This document shows positions 9,513 through 17,698 of a stretch of DNA of 64,000 nt, piece by piece (the stretch's first letter is position 1; every line of letters begins with the position of its first letter). Origin of the DNA: Bythopirellula goksoeyrii (GTDB lineage Bacteria > Planctomycetota > Planctomycetia > Pirellulales > Lacipirellulaceae); NCBI RefSeq assembly GCF_008065115.1, contig NZ_CP042913.1, positions 1,834,338 to 1,898,337 on the forward strand. The letters are read 5' to 3'. A program made the position numbers and the translations under genes. The notes beneath the pieces are model-generated. The model had not been told where the DNA came from and searched no databases. It saw nothing but the letters and a program-made list of their open reading frames with translations.

Positions 9513-10685
9513 ATGCTTTCGTTTCGACTCCTGACCGTGTTGATCATTATGTCGGAATCTTTCACGGCATATCATGCTGCGGCCCAGTCTGTTGGCAAGG
9601 GCAATCCTAGTTGGTCGCCGAATCGCCCGATCAAGATTGACAACTCCTATCGAGTCGCTGAATCCCCTTCCAAGGCTCGCAGAAATGAATTGGCTTCTGG
9701 CATCACTCCATCGCAATACGTCCTCTGCGAGCCATGCGATCCAGTCTACAGCGAAGTGATCTCGGACATAGACATGGCCCCTATGCAGACTTGCCAGCCT
9801 GGATATGTTTGTCCGCAGCCGATGTGCGTCAATCCAGGAGTCGGTGTCCCCATGGCGATGCCAATGCAAGGAATGCCTTGCCAAGTGGCCAATCCCAATG
9901 GATCTGGGGCATGGCATTGGGAACTCCTCCCAGGGGACGTAATCTGGCATTCCTATTGGGCCGGTGTGAAGGAATCCCGTATGTCGGGCTTCATCTTTGA
10001 AGAACTCCAAGACAATACGACGTACCTCGATCCTACCCTGGGAGGGCGGGCATCAATTGTGCGCTATGGTACGCGCTATCAAGGCCGACCTATTGGTTGG
10101 GAATTGCAGATTGAAGGTGCCGGCATGCCACGTATCAATCTCGATGTAGATTGGGATCTAGAATCTTCCGATTTTCGCTTTGGCGTTCCCCTCATTTACG
10201 GTGAAGAACGTGTGCAATGGAAGCTGAGTTATTATCACCTAAGTTCCCATTTGGGAGATGAGTATATCAAACGGACCGGTATCCCCGCCTCGGATCGGGT
10301 CAACTATGCACGCGACGAAATAGTGATAGGATTCTCCTTCTTCCCTCGTCCGGCGTGGCGGTGGTATGCGGAAGCGGGCTGGGCTTTTTATGCCGACGAA
10401 GGGGCTGATCCCTGGGAGTTCCAATTCGGCGTCGATTATGCTCAAGCCGGTCCGACCGGCGCAAGAGGCACCCCTTTCTTTGCCGTGAATGGGCACCTAC
10501 GTCAGGAACTCGACTTCGGCGGCAGCGTAACCGGCCAGGCAGGCTGGCTCTGGCGCGGCTACTCCGGCCGGGTGCTCCGCACAGGCGTGCAGTACTTCAA
10601 CGGCAAGAGCAGCCAATTCGCGTTCAATGGATCGCTGGAAATGTTTGAACAACAAATTGGCATGGGGCTTTGGTATGACTTCTAG
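9513..10685 (+). CDS. DUF1207 domain secreted protein
   Basis: A 390-residue exported protein. The start at 9513 is preferred over the frame's first start at 9468 because it opens a signal peptide (LSFRLLTVLIIMSESFTAYHAAA). After a Pro/Met/Cys-rich region (CEPCDPVYSE, QTCQPGYVCPQPMC) comes a DUF1207 domain from about residue 135: LLPGDVIWHSYWAG, then alternating beta-strands ending in an aromatic residue (GMGLWYDF), consistent with a beta-barrel-like outer-membrane protein. DUF1207 is common in planctomycetes and has no assigned function. The Cys pairs in the N-terminal third may form disulfides. Confidence 0.8.
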   Translation: MLSFRLLTVLIIMSESFTAYHAAAQSVGKGNPSWSPNRPIKIDNSYRVAESPSKARRNELASGITPSQYVLCEPCDPVYSEVISDIDMAPMQTCQPGYVCPQPMCVNPGVGVPMAMPMQGMPCQVANPNGSGAWHWELLPGDVIWHSYWAGVKESRMSGFIFEELQDNTTYLDPTLGGRASIVRYGTRYQGRPIGWELQIEGAGMPRINLDVDWDLESSDFRFGVPLIYGEERVQWKLSYYHLSSHLGDEYIKRTGIPASDRVNYARDEIVIGFSFFPRPAWRWYAEAGWAFYADEGADPWEFQFGVDYAQAGPTGARGTPFFAVNGHLRQELDFGGSVTGQAGWLWRGYSGRVLRTGVQYFNGKSSQFAFNGSLEMFEQQIGMGLWYDF

Positions 10686-10751
10686 TGGGGCTGGAAGCCT
10701 GCCTCACGTGATTGCCTAGGAACCGAGTGGTGAATCTCCTAGAATGGTACC

Positions 10752-11444
10752 ATGCCGGGAAAACTATCTGAATATAAAACCTTCTGGAACGAATTTCGTC
10801 AGACGTTTCACACGACCGGTGCAGTGCTGCCCAGTGGTCGGCGTTTGAGCCGGGCGTTGGCCAGCCAGGTAGGTCGTGATGAGCGACCCCGACGGATACT
10901 CGAAGTTGGACCCGGCACGGGTGCAGTCACCTCGGAGATCGTTCGGCGCCTTGGGGCCGATGACCGGCTTGATTTGGTGGAACTCAATGAACGGTTTGTC
11001 GAAATCCTGCGAAGGCGATTGGCAGAAGAATCTGCGTGGCAAAGCGTAGCCACTCGAGTTCGCGTCTTGCAGCTTCCCGTCGAAGAATTGCCGCTCGATG
11101 AAAAGTACGAGTGCATTGTCTCGGGGTTGCCGTTGAATAATTTTGATTGCGACTTTGTGCGAAAGGTGCTCGAGCATTTCCATTGTCTGGCTGCAGAAGG
11201 TTGTACTCTGAGTTTCTTCGAGTATGTGGCTATTCGTAATTTGAAATCGTTGGTCAGTTCTCGGGACGAACGAAAGAGATTACACGGTATCGGGCAAATC
11301 CTGAAAGAAGAACTAACCGACTGGGAGTTTCAACGGCAAATGGTTGTGGCCAATGTGCCGCCGGCATGGGTTCATCATTTGCGATACGCCGCCCCCCTGC
11401 CTTGCTCTGATGAATACCCCATTGTTCAAACTGCCGTGTGTTAA
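10752..11444 (+). CDS. Class I SAM methyltransferase, PmtA-like
   Basis: A 230-residue Rossmann methyltransferase. The SAM motif is ILEVGPGTGAVTSEIVRRL at about residue 52, followed by the acidic loop LDLVELNERF. The segments VSGLPLNNF and NVPPAWVHHLR match the rhizobial-type phospholipid N-methyltransferase (PmtA) pattern, so phosphatidylethanolamine methylation towards phosphatidylcholine is possible. Its KsgA-like fold means an rRNA or other substrate cannot be excluded. It ends 3 bases before tsaD and is probably co-transcribed with it. Confidence 0.65.
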   Translation: MPGKLSEYKTFWNEFRQTFHTTGAVLPSGRRLSRALASQVGRDERPRRILEVGPGTGAVTSEIVRRLGADDRLDLVELNERFVEILRRRLAEESAWQSVATRVRVLQLPVEELPLDEKYECIVSGLPLNNFDCDFVRKVLEHFHCLAAEGCTLSFFEYVAIRNLKSLVSSRDERKRLHGIGQILKEELTDWEFQRQMVVANVPPAWVHHLRYAAPLPCSDEYPIVQTAVC

Positions 11445-11447
11445 GCC

Positions 11448-12503
11448 ATGATTCGTCTGCTTACTATTGAATCCACATGTGATGAGACTGCAGCTGCCGT
11501 CGTCGACGACGAGCTCAACGTGCTTTCTTCAGTTGTCGCTTCACAGAGCCATTTGCACGATCGATATGGCGGAGTCGTTCCCGAGATCGCCTCGCGGGCA
11601 CATGTCGAACGCATCATGCCAGTCATTGAGCAAGCAATGACCCAGGCGGGGATATCACTTGCTGATCTGGATGCCATTGCAGTTGCCAATCACCCAGGGC
11701 TTGCCGGCTCGCTCTTGGTGGGCCTGATCGCGGCGAAGACGCTCAGCTTTGCCCACAATATCCCTTTGATCGCTATCGACCATCTGCAGGCCCATATTTA
11801 CGCGTGCCAAATCGACAGTGGTCGCAACGTGTTTCCTTGTGTGGGATTGATCGTCAGCGGCGGTCATTCGAACCTCTATCGCTGCGAAACCGCTCTCGAT
11901 TTCACTCCGCTGGGGAGCACCATCGACGACGCCGCCGGAGAAGCCTTCGACAAAGTTGCCAGCATGTTGGGCCTTGGCTATCCAGGTGGTCCGGCAATCC
12001 AGAAGGCTGCCGAGCAAGGCGATCCACAGAAGTTTAAGCTCCCCCGACCATTGGTCGACAATCCTGAGCGGCTCGATTTCAGTTTCAGTGGCCTAAAGAC
12101 AGCGGTCCGTTATGAGCTCTACGGTCCTGGTAAGATCAATCCGGGAGCCCGCGTAGACTTAAATCCGCAGCGCGTCGCCGACATGGCCGCTAGTTTTCAG
12201 GAAGCCGTGGTTGATTGCCTCATCGCCAAAGCGGATTTGGCCCTTGAGAAAACCCGTTACAATCGTCTGTGCGTCGGTGGTGGCGTGGCGGCCAATTCTC
12301 ATTTCCGCAAACGGTTGGAAGCTGACGCAGCTCGTGTGGGCTATGAATTGTTCATCCCGCCGCTTAAGCTCTGCACTGACAACGCTGTGATGGGGGCGAT
12401 TGCGATCGAGCGTTATCAGACTGGTTTGTTCGAAGACTTGTCACTTGATATATCTCCCGGGTTGGTGCGACACACAGTTGCCCGACTCTCTGAGTCGGGA
12501 TGA
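11448..12503 (+). CDS. tsaD: tRNA N6-adenosine threonylcarbamoyltransferase TsaD
   Basis: TsaD (Kae1/YgjD), 351 residues, transfers threonylcarbamoyl from the AMP adduct to A37 of ANN-decoding tRNAs together with TsaB and TsaE. It has the ASKHA signature from the start (LTIESTCDETAAAVV), the metal-binding His pair in DHLQAHIYAC, the loop VSGGHSNLY, and CTDNAVMGA near the C-terminus. Length and start are canonical. The last codons form a hairpin (12481-12499). Confidence 0.97.
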   Translation: MIRLLTIESTCDETAAAVVDDELNVLSSVVASQSHLHDRYGGVVPEIASRAHVERIMPVIEQAMTQAGISLADLDAIAVANHPGLAGSLLVGLIAAKTLSFAHNIPLIAIDHLQAHIYACQIDSGRNVFPCVGLIVSGGHSNLYRCETALDFTPLGSTIDDAAGEAFDKVASMLGLGYPGGPAIQKAAEQGDPQKFKLPRPLVDNPERLDFSFSGLKTAVRYELYGPGKINPGARVDLNPQRVADMAASFQEAVVDCLIAKADLALEKTRYNRLCVGGGVAANSHFRKRLEADAARVGYELFIPPLKLCTDNAVMGAIAIERYQTGLFEDLSLDISPGLVRHTVARLSESG

Positions 12504-12574
12504 TTGAACATATACCCGACTCGGGCAGTCGGGCAACAAAAAAAGGTGCGACCTGCCTTGGCAAGCCGCACCTT
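12481..12574. terminator. Three stacked hairpins between convergent tsaD and thioredoxin-like gene
   Basis: Hairpin 1: CCCGACTC-TCT-GAGTCGGG (12481-12499) overlaps the 3' end of tsaD. Hairpin 2: CCCGACT-N5-AGTCGGG (12515-12533) uses the same arm sequence. Hairpin 3: AAGGTGCG (12543-12550) with CGCACCTT (12567-12574); on the minus strand it runs straight into TTTTTTTGTT and is a good intrinsic terminator for the thioredoxin-like gene. Hairpins 1 and 2 have no T-run on the plus strand, so tsaD termination there is uncertain. Confidence 0.7.
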
Positions 12575-12601
12575 CTGGGTCAATTCATTTGCGTAAAGAA
12601 T

Positions 12602-13123
12602 TCAATAACCCTGTTGGGCTTTCTTCTGACACGACGGGCAGTAGGAAGGACTTACCACCGAAGTGTTGATCCCTTCACTACCCCGGAAGAACGAGGTCTG
12701 TTCAACACGCAGAGGCTTCACACCGCTCTGGTAAGTGGTCAGAGTTTTCTGCCATTCTTCGTCGGAGACTTTGCCGGTCTTTTTGCAGAGGACAACCGAA
12801 CCCGTCTTGTCGATGATCGCGGCGAAAGGAAATTCCTTTGCCTTGAATGCATCGGCAACTTTCTTGCCATATTCCGTGGATACATCTACATGGCAGCGCT
12901 CGTAGGCATTGAGCAATTCTTCCTGCTCGCCTTCGGCTACCAATTGATCTTCGGAGGCTGCAGTGGCAGGATCGCTAGGATTGTCCAACACAATCAACAA
13001 GGGACGTGAATCCGCTTGAGATGCGGCCAAGGCCTTACCATAGTCAGACTGCCATTGGGCAGAATCACCGGAAACTCCAAATGACATCAGCGCGATCGCG
13101 GTCATTGCCAAAACTTCAACCAT
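12602..13123 (-). CDS. Secreted thioredoxin-like protein
   Basis: A 173-residue exported protein with a thioredoxin-like fold. There is a signal peptide (LAMTAIALMSFGVSGDS), then W-x-x-DYGKALAASQADSRPLLIVLDNP where a thioredoxin would carry CxxC; that motif is absent, so this is not a classical reductase. The strand PFAAIIDKTGSVV follows. The only CxxC is at the very C-terminus (SYCPSCQKK). The function is unknown; such proteins are common in planctomycetes. It ends in an intrinsic terminator shared with the convergent tsaD. Confidence 0.7.
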   Translation of the reverse strand: MVEVLAMTAIALMSFGVSGDSAQWQSDYGKALAASQADSRPLLIVLDNPSDPATAASEDQLVAEGEQEELLNAYERCHVDVSTEYGKKVADAFKAKEFPFAAIIDKTGSVVLCKKTGKVSDEEWQKTLTTYQSGVKPLRVEQTSFFRGSEGINTSVVSPSYCPSCQKKAQQGY

Positions 13124-13530
13124 TTCAACTCCTTTCGAGGCGAATGCTAGTGTGTAGCTTCGCCACTAGAAAACAATCCGACCGGCTACGCACCGGGCGT
13201 GAATTTAATGGATATGCATGGATACTCAGAAACGACCAATTCCGTTTAGTGTGGCCTGTTACAAAGACCTAAGACGAATGTCATCCTGACAGGATGGTGA
13301 GTGAGATTACTCGTAGGTGGGGATTAATAAACACGCTCGTTGGCCAGCGGACAGACTAGCGTGTTTTTAACGTTCGCAGAATCTTAACCTTTAAGTGGCC
13401 AAATTCAACCACCAAAAAGCGACTACTTCAGAAAAGAAAGCTGCAATACCCCCTGGAATGGGGGAAATGTTTCCCGTAAACCCTTTACCAGCAAGTACTT
13501 GCGAGATCAGAGGTTCTCAAAAGGAATGTA
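13124..13530. other. Intergenic gap between thioredoxin-like and htrA genes
   Basis: No gene supported. Contents: a 7-bp palindrome CATCCTG-A-CAGGATG (13282-13296), a 9-bp inverted repeat AAACACGCT/AGCGTGTTT (13329-13366) flanked by T/A-rich DNA on both sides, which could terminate htrA transcription on the minus strand, and a CCCCC-N6-GGGGG hairpin (13449-13464). Confidence 0.45.
13329..13368. terminator. Candidate bidirectional terminator
   Basis: AAACACGCT (13329-13337) pairs with AGCGTGTTT (13358-13366) over a 20-nt loop. The plus strand continues TT, and the minus strand continues ATTAAT after TTT. It lies about 160 bases past the htrA stop, which is far for a terminator. Confidence 0.4.
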
Positions 13531-14700
13531 CTACTCAGCCACTAAAGTTACAGGGATATCCAGCTGCTGGCCGTCTCTGAGAATTGTTAGCTGGACCACA
13601 TCGCCAGGCTTGTATTCAAAAATCTTGTCCAAAAAGCGCGCCGCAGTACGGATGGATTCTCCATCGACGGCCAGTATTCGGTCAGCATGGCTACGATCGA
13701 TCGTTTCCGTCTCGTACACAATCGGACCCTGCTGACGTCTCCGGACCACTCTGCGAAATCCTTGAATCCCAGCCCGATCTGCAGGACCATTTGGTGCTAG
13801 TCTGGCAACGACTAGACTCGACCCGGTTTCCATGACGTGTGTAATACCAATGCTCGCACGGATGACTTGCCCATGCTCAATTAACTCAGGAACGATCATC
13901 TGGATCCGGTCGATGGGGATAGCAAAACCTACGCCTGCGTTTTGCCCTGTCCTGGTGGCAATTGCGACACACATGCCGATCATCTCACCGTTGGTATTCA
14001 ATAGCGGACCACCCGAGTTGCCGGGGTTCATTGCCGCGTCAGTTTGAATCAAAGCATGCATGATTCGACCCGGCACGCGACTGGGCAAATCGCGATTGAG
14101 ACTGGAAATGATCCCCGTCGTGAGAGTGCTTTCCCAACCGAAAGGATTGCCGAGGACATATACACGCTGACCCACTCGCAACTTATCCGACGTGCCCATC
14201 ACGAGTGGAGTCAGTTCGGCCTGAGGCGCCTCAAGTTTAAGCACGGCAATGTCGTGCTCTTTATCTTCTCCGATTAATATCGCAGGATAGGTCTTGTTCG
14301 AAGCCAGGGTCACTTCGATCTGGTTGGCCCCATCGACCACATGATAATTGGTGAGGATGTGCCCTTGTCGATCGATGATGGCACCCGAACCTGAGCCCTC
14401 TGATTCGCGCTGCATCAGGAAATGATCTATTTGGACACTGCGCGTGTCAATATTTACGACGCTCGGGTTGGCGTGCTCGTACACATAGATATTGGTCTGC
14501 TCCTCCGGAGTCATAGAGTTTTTAACACCTGGGCGAACAGCCCAATTCGCTTCGGGTGCCACCTCGGCCGCTACATTTGGTTGCACAGCGTACACTGTTC
14601 CAGCAGGATGCGTGAGTTTGGCCAGCCATTCCGAAGAGGTCGAACCCGCAGCTAACCCCAGTAGTCCCATCAAGCATCCAAAGGCTAAATATCGTTTCAT
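13531..14700 (-). CDS. HtrA/Deg-type serine protease with PDZ domain
   Basis: Periplasmic trypsin-like protease/chaperone of the HtrA (DegP/DegQ/DegS) family, 389 residues. It has a signal peptide or anchor (YLAFGCLMGLLGLAAGS), and the catalytic triad is His120 (TNYHVV), Asp150 (EHDIAVLKL) and Ser229 (NPGNSGGPL). One C-terminal PDZ domain carries LAPNGPADRAGI and DRILAVDGESI. With a single PDZ it is closer to DegS or short planctomycete HtrA forms than to two-PDZ DegP. It probably handles misfolded envelope proteins. It is separated from its neighbours by long gaps, so it is probably transcribed alone. Confidence 0.92.
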   Translation of the reverse strand: MKRYLAFGCLMGLLGLAAGSTSSEWLAKLTHPAGTVYAVQPNVAAEVAPEANWAVRPGVKNSMTPEEQTNIYVYEHANPSVVNIDTRSVQIDHFLMQRESEGSGSGAIIDRQGHILTNYHVVDGANQIEVTLASNKTYPAILIGEDKEHDIAVLKLEAPQAELTPLVMGTSDKLRVGQRVYVLGNPFGWESTLTTGIISSLNRDLPSRVPGRIMHALIQTDAAMNPGNSGGPLLNTNGEMIGMCVAIATRTGQNAGVGFAIPIDRIQMIVPELIEHGQVIRASIGITHVMETGSSLVVARLAPNGPADRAGIQGFRRVVRRRQQGPIVYETETIDRSHADRILAVDGESIRTAARFLDKIFEYKPGDVVQLTILRDGQQLDIPVTLVAE

Positions 14701-15209
14701 GGTTCAAGACTCCGCATGTCCTACGAGCAATAGACTATCATGGGCGCCACAGATGGTGACCCAATTGAGGTTGCTACCTGGCGCACCATATCTCTCTACG
14801 ATCCTGGCGAATCAGAGGTTCAATTGCAAGGTTGTTTGGCAAGGCAATAACCGTGGCTACTTTGACAGGATTCTAGCCAAGGAGAATGCACGGGCAAGAG
14901 GAGAGAGAACTCTCTTCACCAGTATCCGGCACGATGATACGCTGTGTTGGACTCGCGATCAAAGTAATAGTCCGCCCCGGCCAGGAGAACTGCAAAGTCC
15001 ATTTCCTCGGTGTTTGGCATAGCTGGCATCGCATTCAGCAGATGATGCGATCTCGGATATTGTCGAGAAATTGAGACACAAGAATCGCTGTCACTTCACA
15101 GGCAGCAATAGAAAAAAATGACTTTGCAGTCGTCCTGTCCGCCCCGGCCCAATTACTTTTCACGGGACTATGCAGTTCGATAGCATTCTCAAGAACTGGC
15201 CATCCCGAT
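14701..15209. other. Intergenic gap with degenerate inverted-repeat element
   Basis: No gene supported in 509 bases. GTCCGCCCCGGCC occurs twice in direct orientation (14970-14982 and 15137-15149). Just inside these lies a perfect inverted pair CTGCAAAGTC (14990-14999) / GACTTTGCAG (15120-15129). The arrangement suggests the remains of a short mobile repeat; the internal 120 bases show no coding potential. Confidence 0.45.
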
Positions 15210-17126
15210 TCATCGCACGAACGGAAACACCCTAGGGATCAGTGTTAGCGCCGTCACGGTCAGCAATAACGCCAGCGGCCAGCCGGCACGCCAATAATCC
15301 CGCGGATGATATCCACCGGGACCCATGACCATCAGGTTGGTCTGGTAGCCGATGGGGGTGACGAAACTCAAACTCGCCGCCAATGTGACCGCCACGATAA
15401 ACGGCCTGGGGTCGTAGCCGCCAACGATGGCTAGATTCACGGCGACGGGGATCATCGTGGTGGCGACCGCTACGTTGGTGATCGACTCGGTGAATAATTG
15501 CGACAGAATGTAGATGAGGGCCAGCAGGAAATACGGTTCCCAGGTGGCACTGATCCCTAACGATGAAGTCCCCTCCACCAGCGTATGCGCTAACCAACGG
15601 GCAGCTCCGCTTTGGTCCAAGGCCTCTCCTAAAGCTAGGGCGGCTCCGATAGTTAGCAATACTTGCAGATCTATTGCTGAGCGGGCCTCGGAGGTGGTCA
15701 TACACCGAGTGACGATCATCATCAGCACAACCGTGATCGCCGCGATAGCTTTGATGTCTTTGTTCGTAAAATTCCCCCACGGCACCAGGTCGGGCAGAAG
15801 GCTGCTTAGGGTGAACCATGCGATGAGGCCAACAAACAAGAGTGTCGCCAGCAAGGCGCGATCATGCCGCCGAGCGGTGGTCGCCCCCACACTACTTACC
15901 AGATAGAAATCGCGGCTATGCCGATGGGCACCGACAAATTCGTTCCGAGTCTGTAGGAGCAGCGTGTCCCCCGGTTCCAAACGAATATTCCCCACCTTGT
16001 TCGTAAGTCGCTCACCATTTCGGTGTACGGCCACTACCGCTGCGTTATAGAGCTTGCGGAAATCCGCATCGCGGATCGTCAGGCCGATCAATGGTGAAGT
16101 GGATGAAAGCACGGCCTCGCTCAGTTGCCGATGGGTTCGATCGGCAGGTCTCGCCTCAAACGAAGTATCGGCCGCTGGCACCAGTCCCGGTATACGCTCA
16201 AGATCGGCAATCGTTGTGACTACCCCCGTAAAAACCAAATGATCTTCGGAATTTATTTTGTCATGGGGACTCACAGGGGTGATTGTCTCTCCACCTCGAT
16301 CAATCTCGATGAGGAACAACCCAGGGAGGTTTCGCAGACCAGCATCCTGGACGCTCTTGCCGATGAGGGGACACTTTGCCTCAACGACCATTTCAACAAG
16401 GTATTCCCGATGCTTTTCGCCAAATTGTTCTAGCAATTCGGAACGGTTTGGTAATCGTCGTGGAATCACCAGCAGCATATAAGCCACGGCCATCAATGCC
16501 AGGGGAACGCCAACCGCGGTGATCTCAAAAAAAGTAAGCTCACCGATTCGCTCGGTGATTTGATCGGGATAGCCTCCTTTTCTCATCATGGCAGCCAGCG
16601 TGCCGTTGATGACCAAAGTCGTGCTCGTGCCGATGAGCGTGCAAACTCCACCTGCTATGGTTAAGTAACTCAAGGGTATGAGCAGTCGAGATGGGGAGAT
16701 ATTGCGACTGCGGCACCAATCGACGACCACCGGAGCCAGCATTGCCACTAGTGGCGTGTTGAGTATGAATGCCGAAGAAGGAACGACAGCTGCCGCCAAG
16801 CGGAACAAGGCACTCCGCTCCGTCGTAGCACTGCCCAACAAGCGATTGCCGATCCAGTCCAACGCTCCCGTTGATCGCAGTCCTGCCGAGGCAGCAAACA
16901 AAGCGGCGATCATGACAACAGCTTTGTTGGAAAATCCGGCAAGCGCTCGATCTGGAGTAAGAACCCCCGTCATTGTCAGGACGACCAAACCTGCCAGGAA
17001 TAGCAAGTCGATAGGGACGACCCGTTTGCGCTGCATAGCGAGAAAAATCGCCACGGTTGTGAAGATGGCGATCTTTCCATCCAAAGAAAGGCTGGGAGCC
17101 TGAGCTACGATTATCGGCCACTGCAT
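15210..17126 (-). CDS. SLC13-family permease with RCK-C (TrkA-C) domains
   Basis: Inner-membrane divalent anion/Na+ symporter-like protein (ArsB/NhaD, CitT superfamily) of 638 residues. ATG 17126 is preferred over the upstream TTG 17141 because GGAA sits nearby. Hydrophobic helices occupy about 1-195 (KIAIFTTVAIFLAM, IDLLFLAGLVVLT), then two cytosolic RCK-C regulatory domains (about 215-400, with LIGLTIRDADFRKLYNAAVVAV), then a second helix bundle (from about 420) with AALALGEALDQSGAA and SFVTPIGYQTNLMVMGPGGY, the signature loop. The likely substrate is sulfate or another small anion, but the family does not settle this. Confidence 0.88.
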   Translation of the reverse strand: MQWPIIVAQAPSLSLDGKIAIFTTVAIFLAMQRKRVVPIDLLFLAGLVVLTMTGVLTPDRALAGFSNKAVVMIAALFAASAGLRSTGALDWIGNRLLGSATTERSALFRLAAAVVPSSAFILNTPLVAMLAPVVVDWCRSRNISPSRLLIPLSYLTIAGGVCTLIGTSTTLVINGTLAAMMRKGGYPDQITERIGELTFFEITAVGVPLALMAVAYMLLVIPRRLPNRSELLEQFGEKHREYLVEMVVEAKCPLIGKSVQDAGLRNLPGLFLIEIDRGGETITPVSPHDKINSEDHLVFTGVVTTIADLERIPGLVPAADTSFEARPADRTHRQLSEAVLSSTSPLIGLTIRDADFRKLYNAAVVAVHRNGERLTNKVGNIRLEPGDTLLLQTRNEFVGAHRHSRDFYLVSSVGATTARRHDRALLATLLFVGLIAWFTLSSLLPDLVPWGNFTNKDIKAIAAITVVLMMIVTRCMTTSEARSAIDLQVLLTIGAALALGEALDQSGAARWLAHTLVEGTSSLGISATWEPYFLLALIYILSQLFTESITNVAVATTMIPVAVNLAIVGGYDPRPFIVAVTLAASLSFVTPIGYQTNLMVMGPGGYHPRDYWRAGWPLALLLTVTALTLIPRVFPFVR

Positions 17127-17698
17127 TATGCGAGATTCCAATTCCTGCTACTCAAGTGATCGTGTCCGGTCTTGAATCGAAGTAGGTAGGGACCGTTGAC
17201 AGACGGTGGTTGCAAAGTCGAACCACACGTTCTGGCGAGCGAAGCTAAGTTGTTCTCTTGGCATAAAAGTGTCCAGCATGTTCTCTGTCTTGAGCAGACT
17301 TCACCGATCTAAGATCCCAGTCATTAGCCATAGTTCACCAGAAACCGAAAATTTCCCCTCCTGAAGCAGGGGGTTGTCTACCGCTCGGCCAGCCAAACGC
17401 CGCAATTATGGGGGCTCTCCGCCCCGAGCTACATCCCAAATTTGCCGATTGTAGCGATTCTTCGCTGGAAAACTCGCCTTCTTCTTCAATTCGAGCTGGT
17501 CACAGGGGCAAATATCTCCGCCTATTCTCCCCAGTTTCTTGTGGCAGATTGAATTCAGTCAGCTTAAACTAATAGTAGCTGGAGATTTAAGGCAGGTCTG
17601 CGCAACTTGGTCGGGAGGAGTTTCCCTACTTGGCGTGGAATGCTCTTTCGGAACAGATCCAGGCACATTCGCCGAAGTTACAGAACGGGAGCGCTTCA
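17127..17698. other. Divergent intergenic region
   Basis: About 570 bases between the divergent permease and VWA-protein genes, with no gene supported. It contains TTGCAAAGTCGAA (17210-17222), shared with 40461-40473, and a hairpin CCCCTCCTG-AAG-CAGGGGG (17355-17373). Promoters for both genes must lie here. The second gene's ribosome-binding site GGGAG precedes ATG 17699. Confidence 0.4.
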
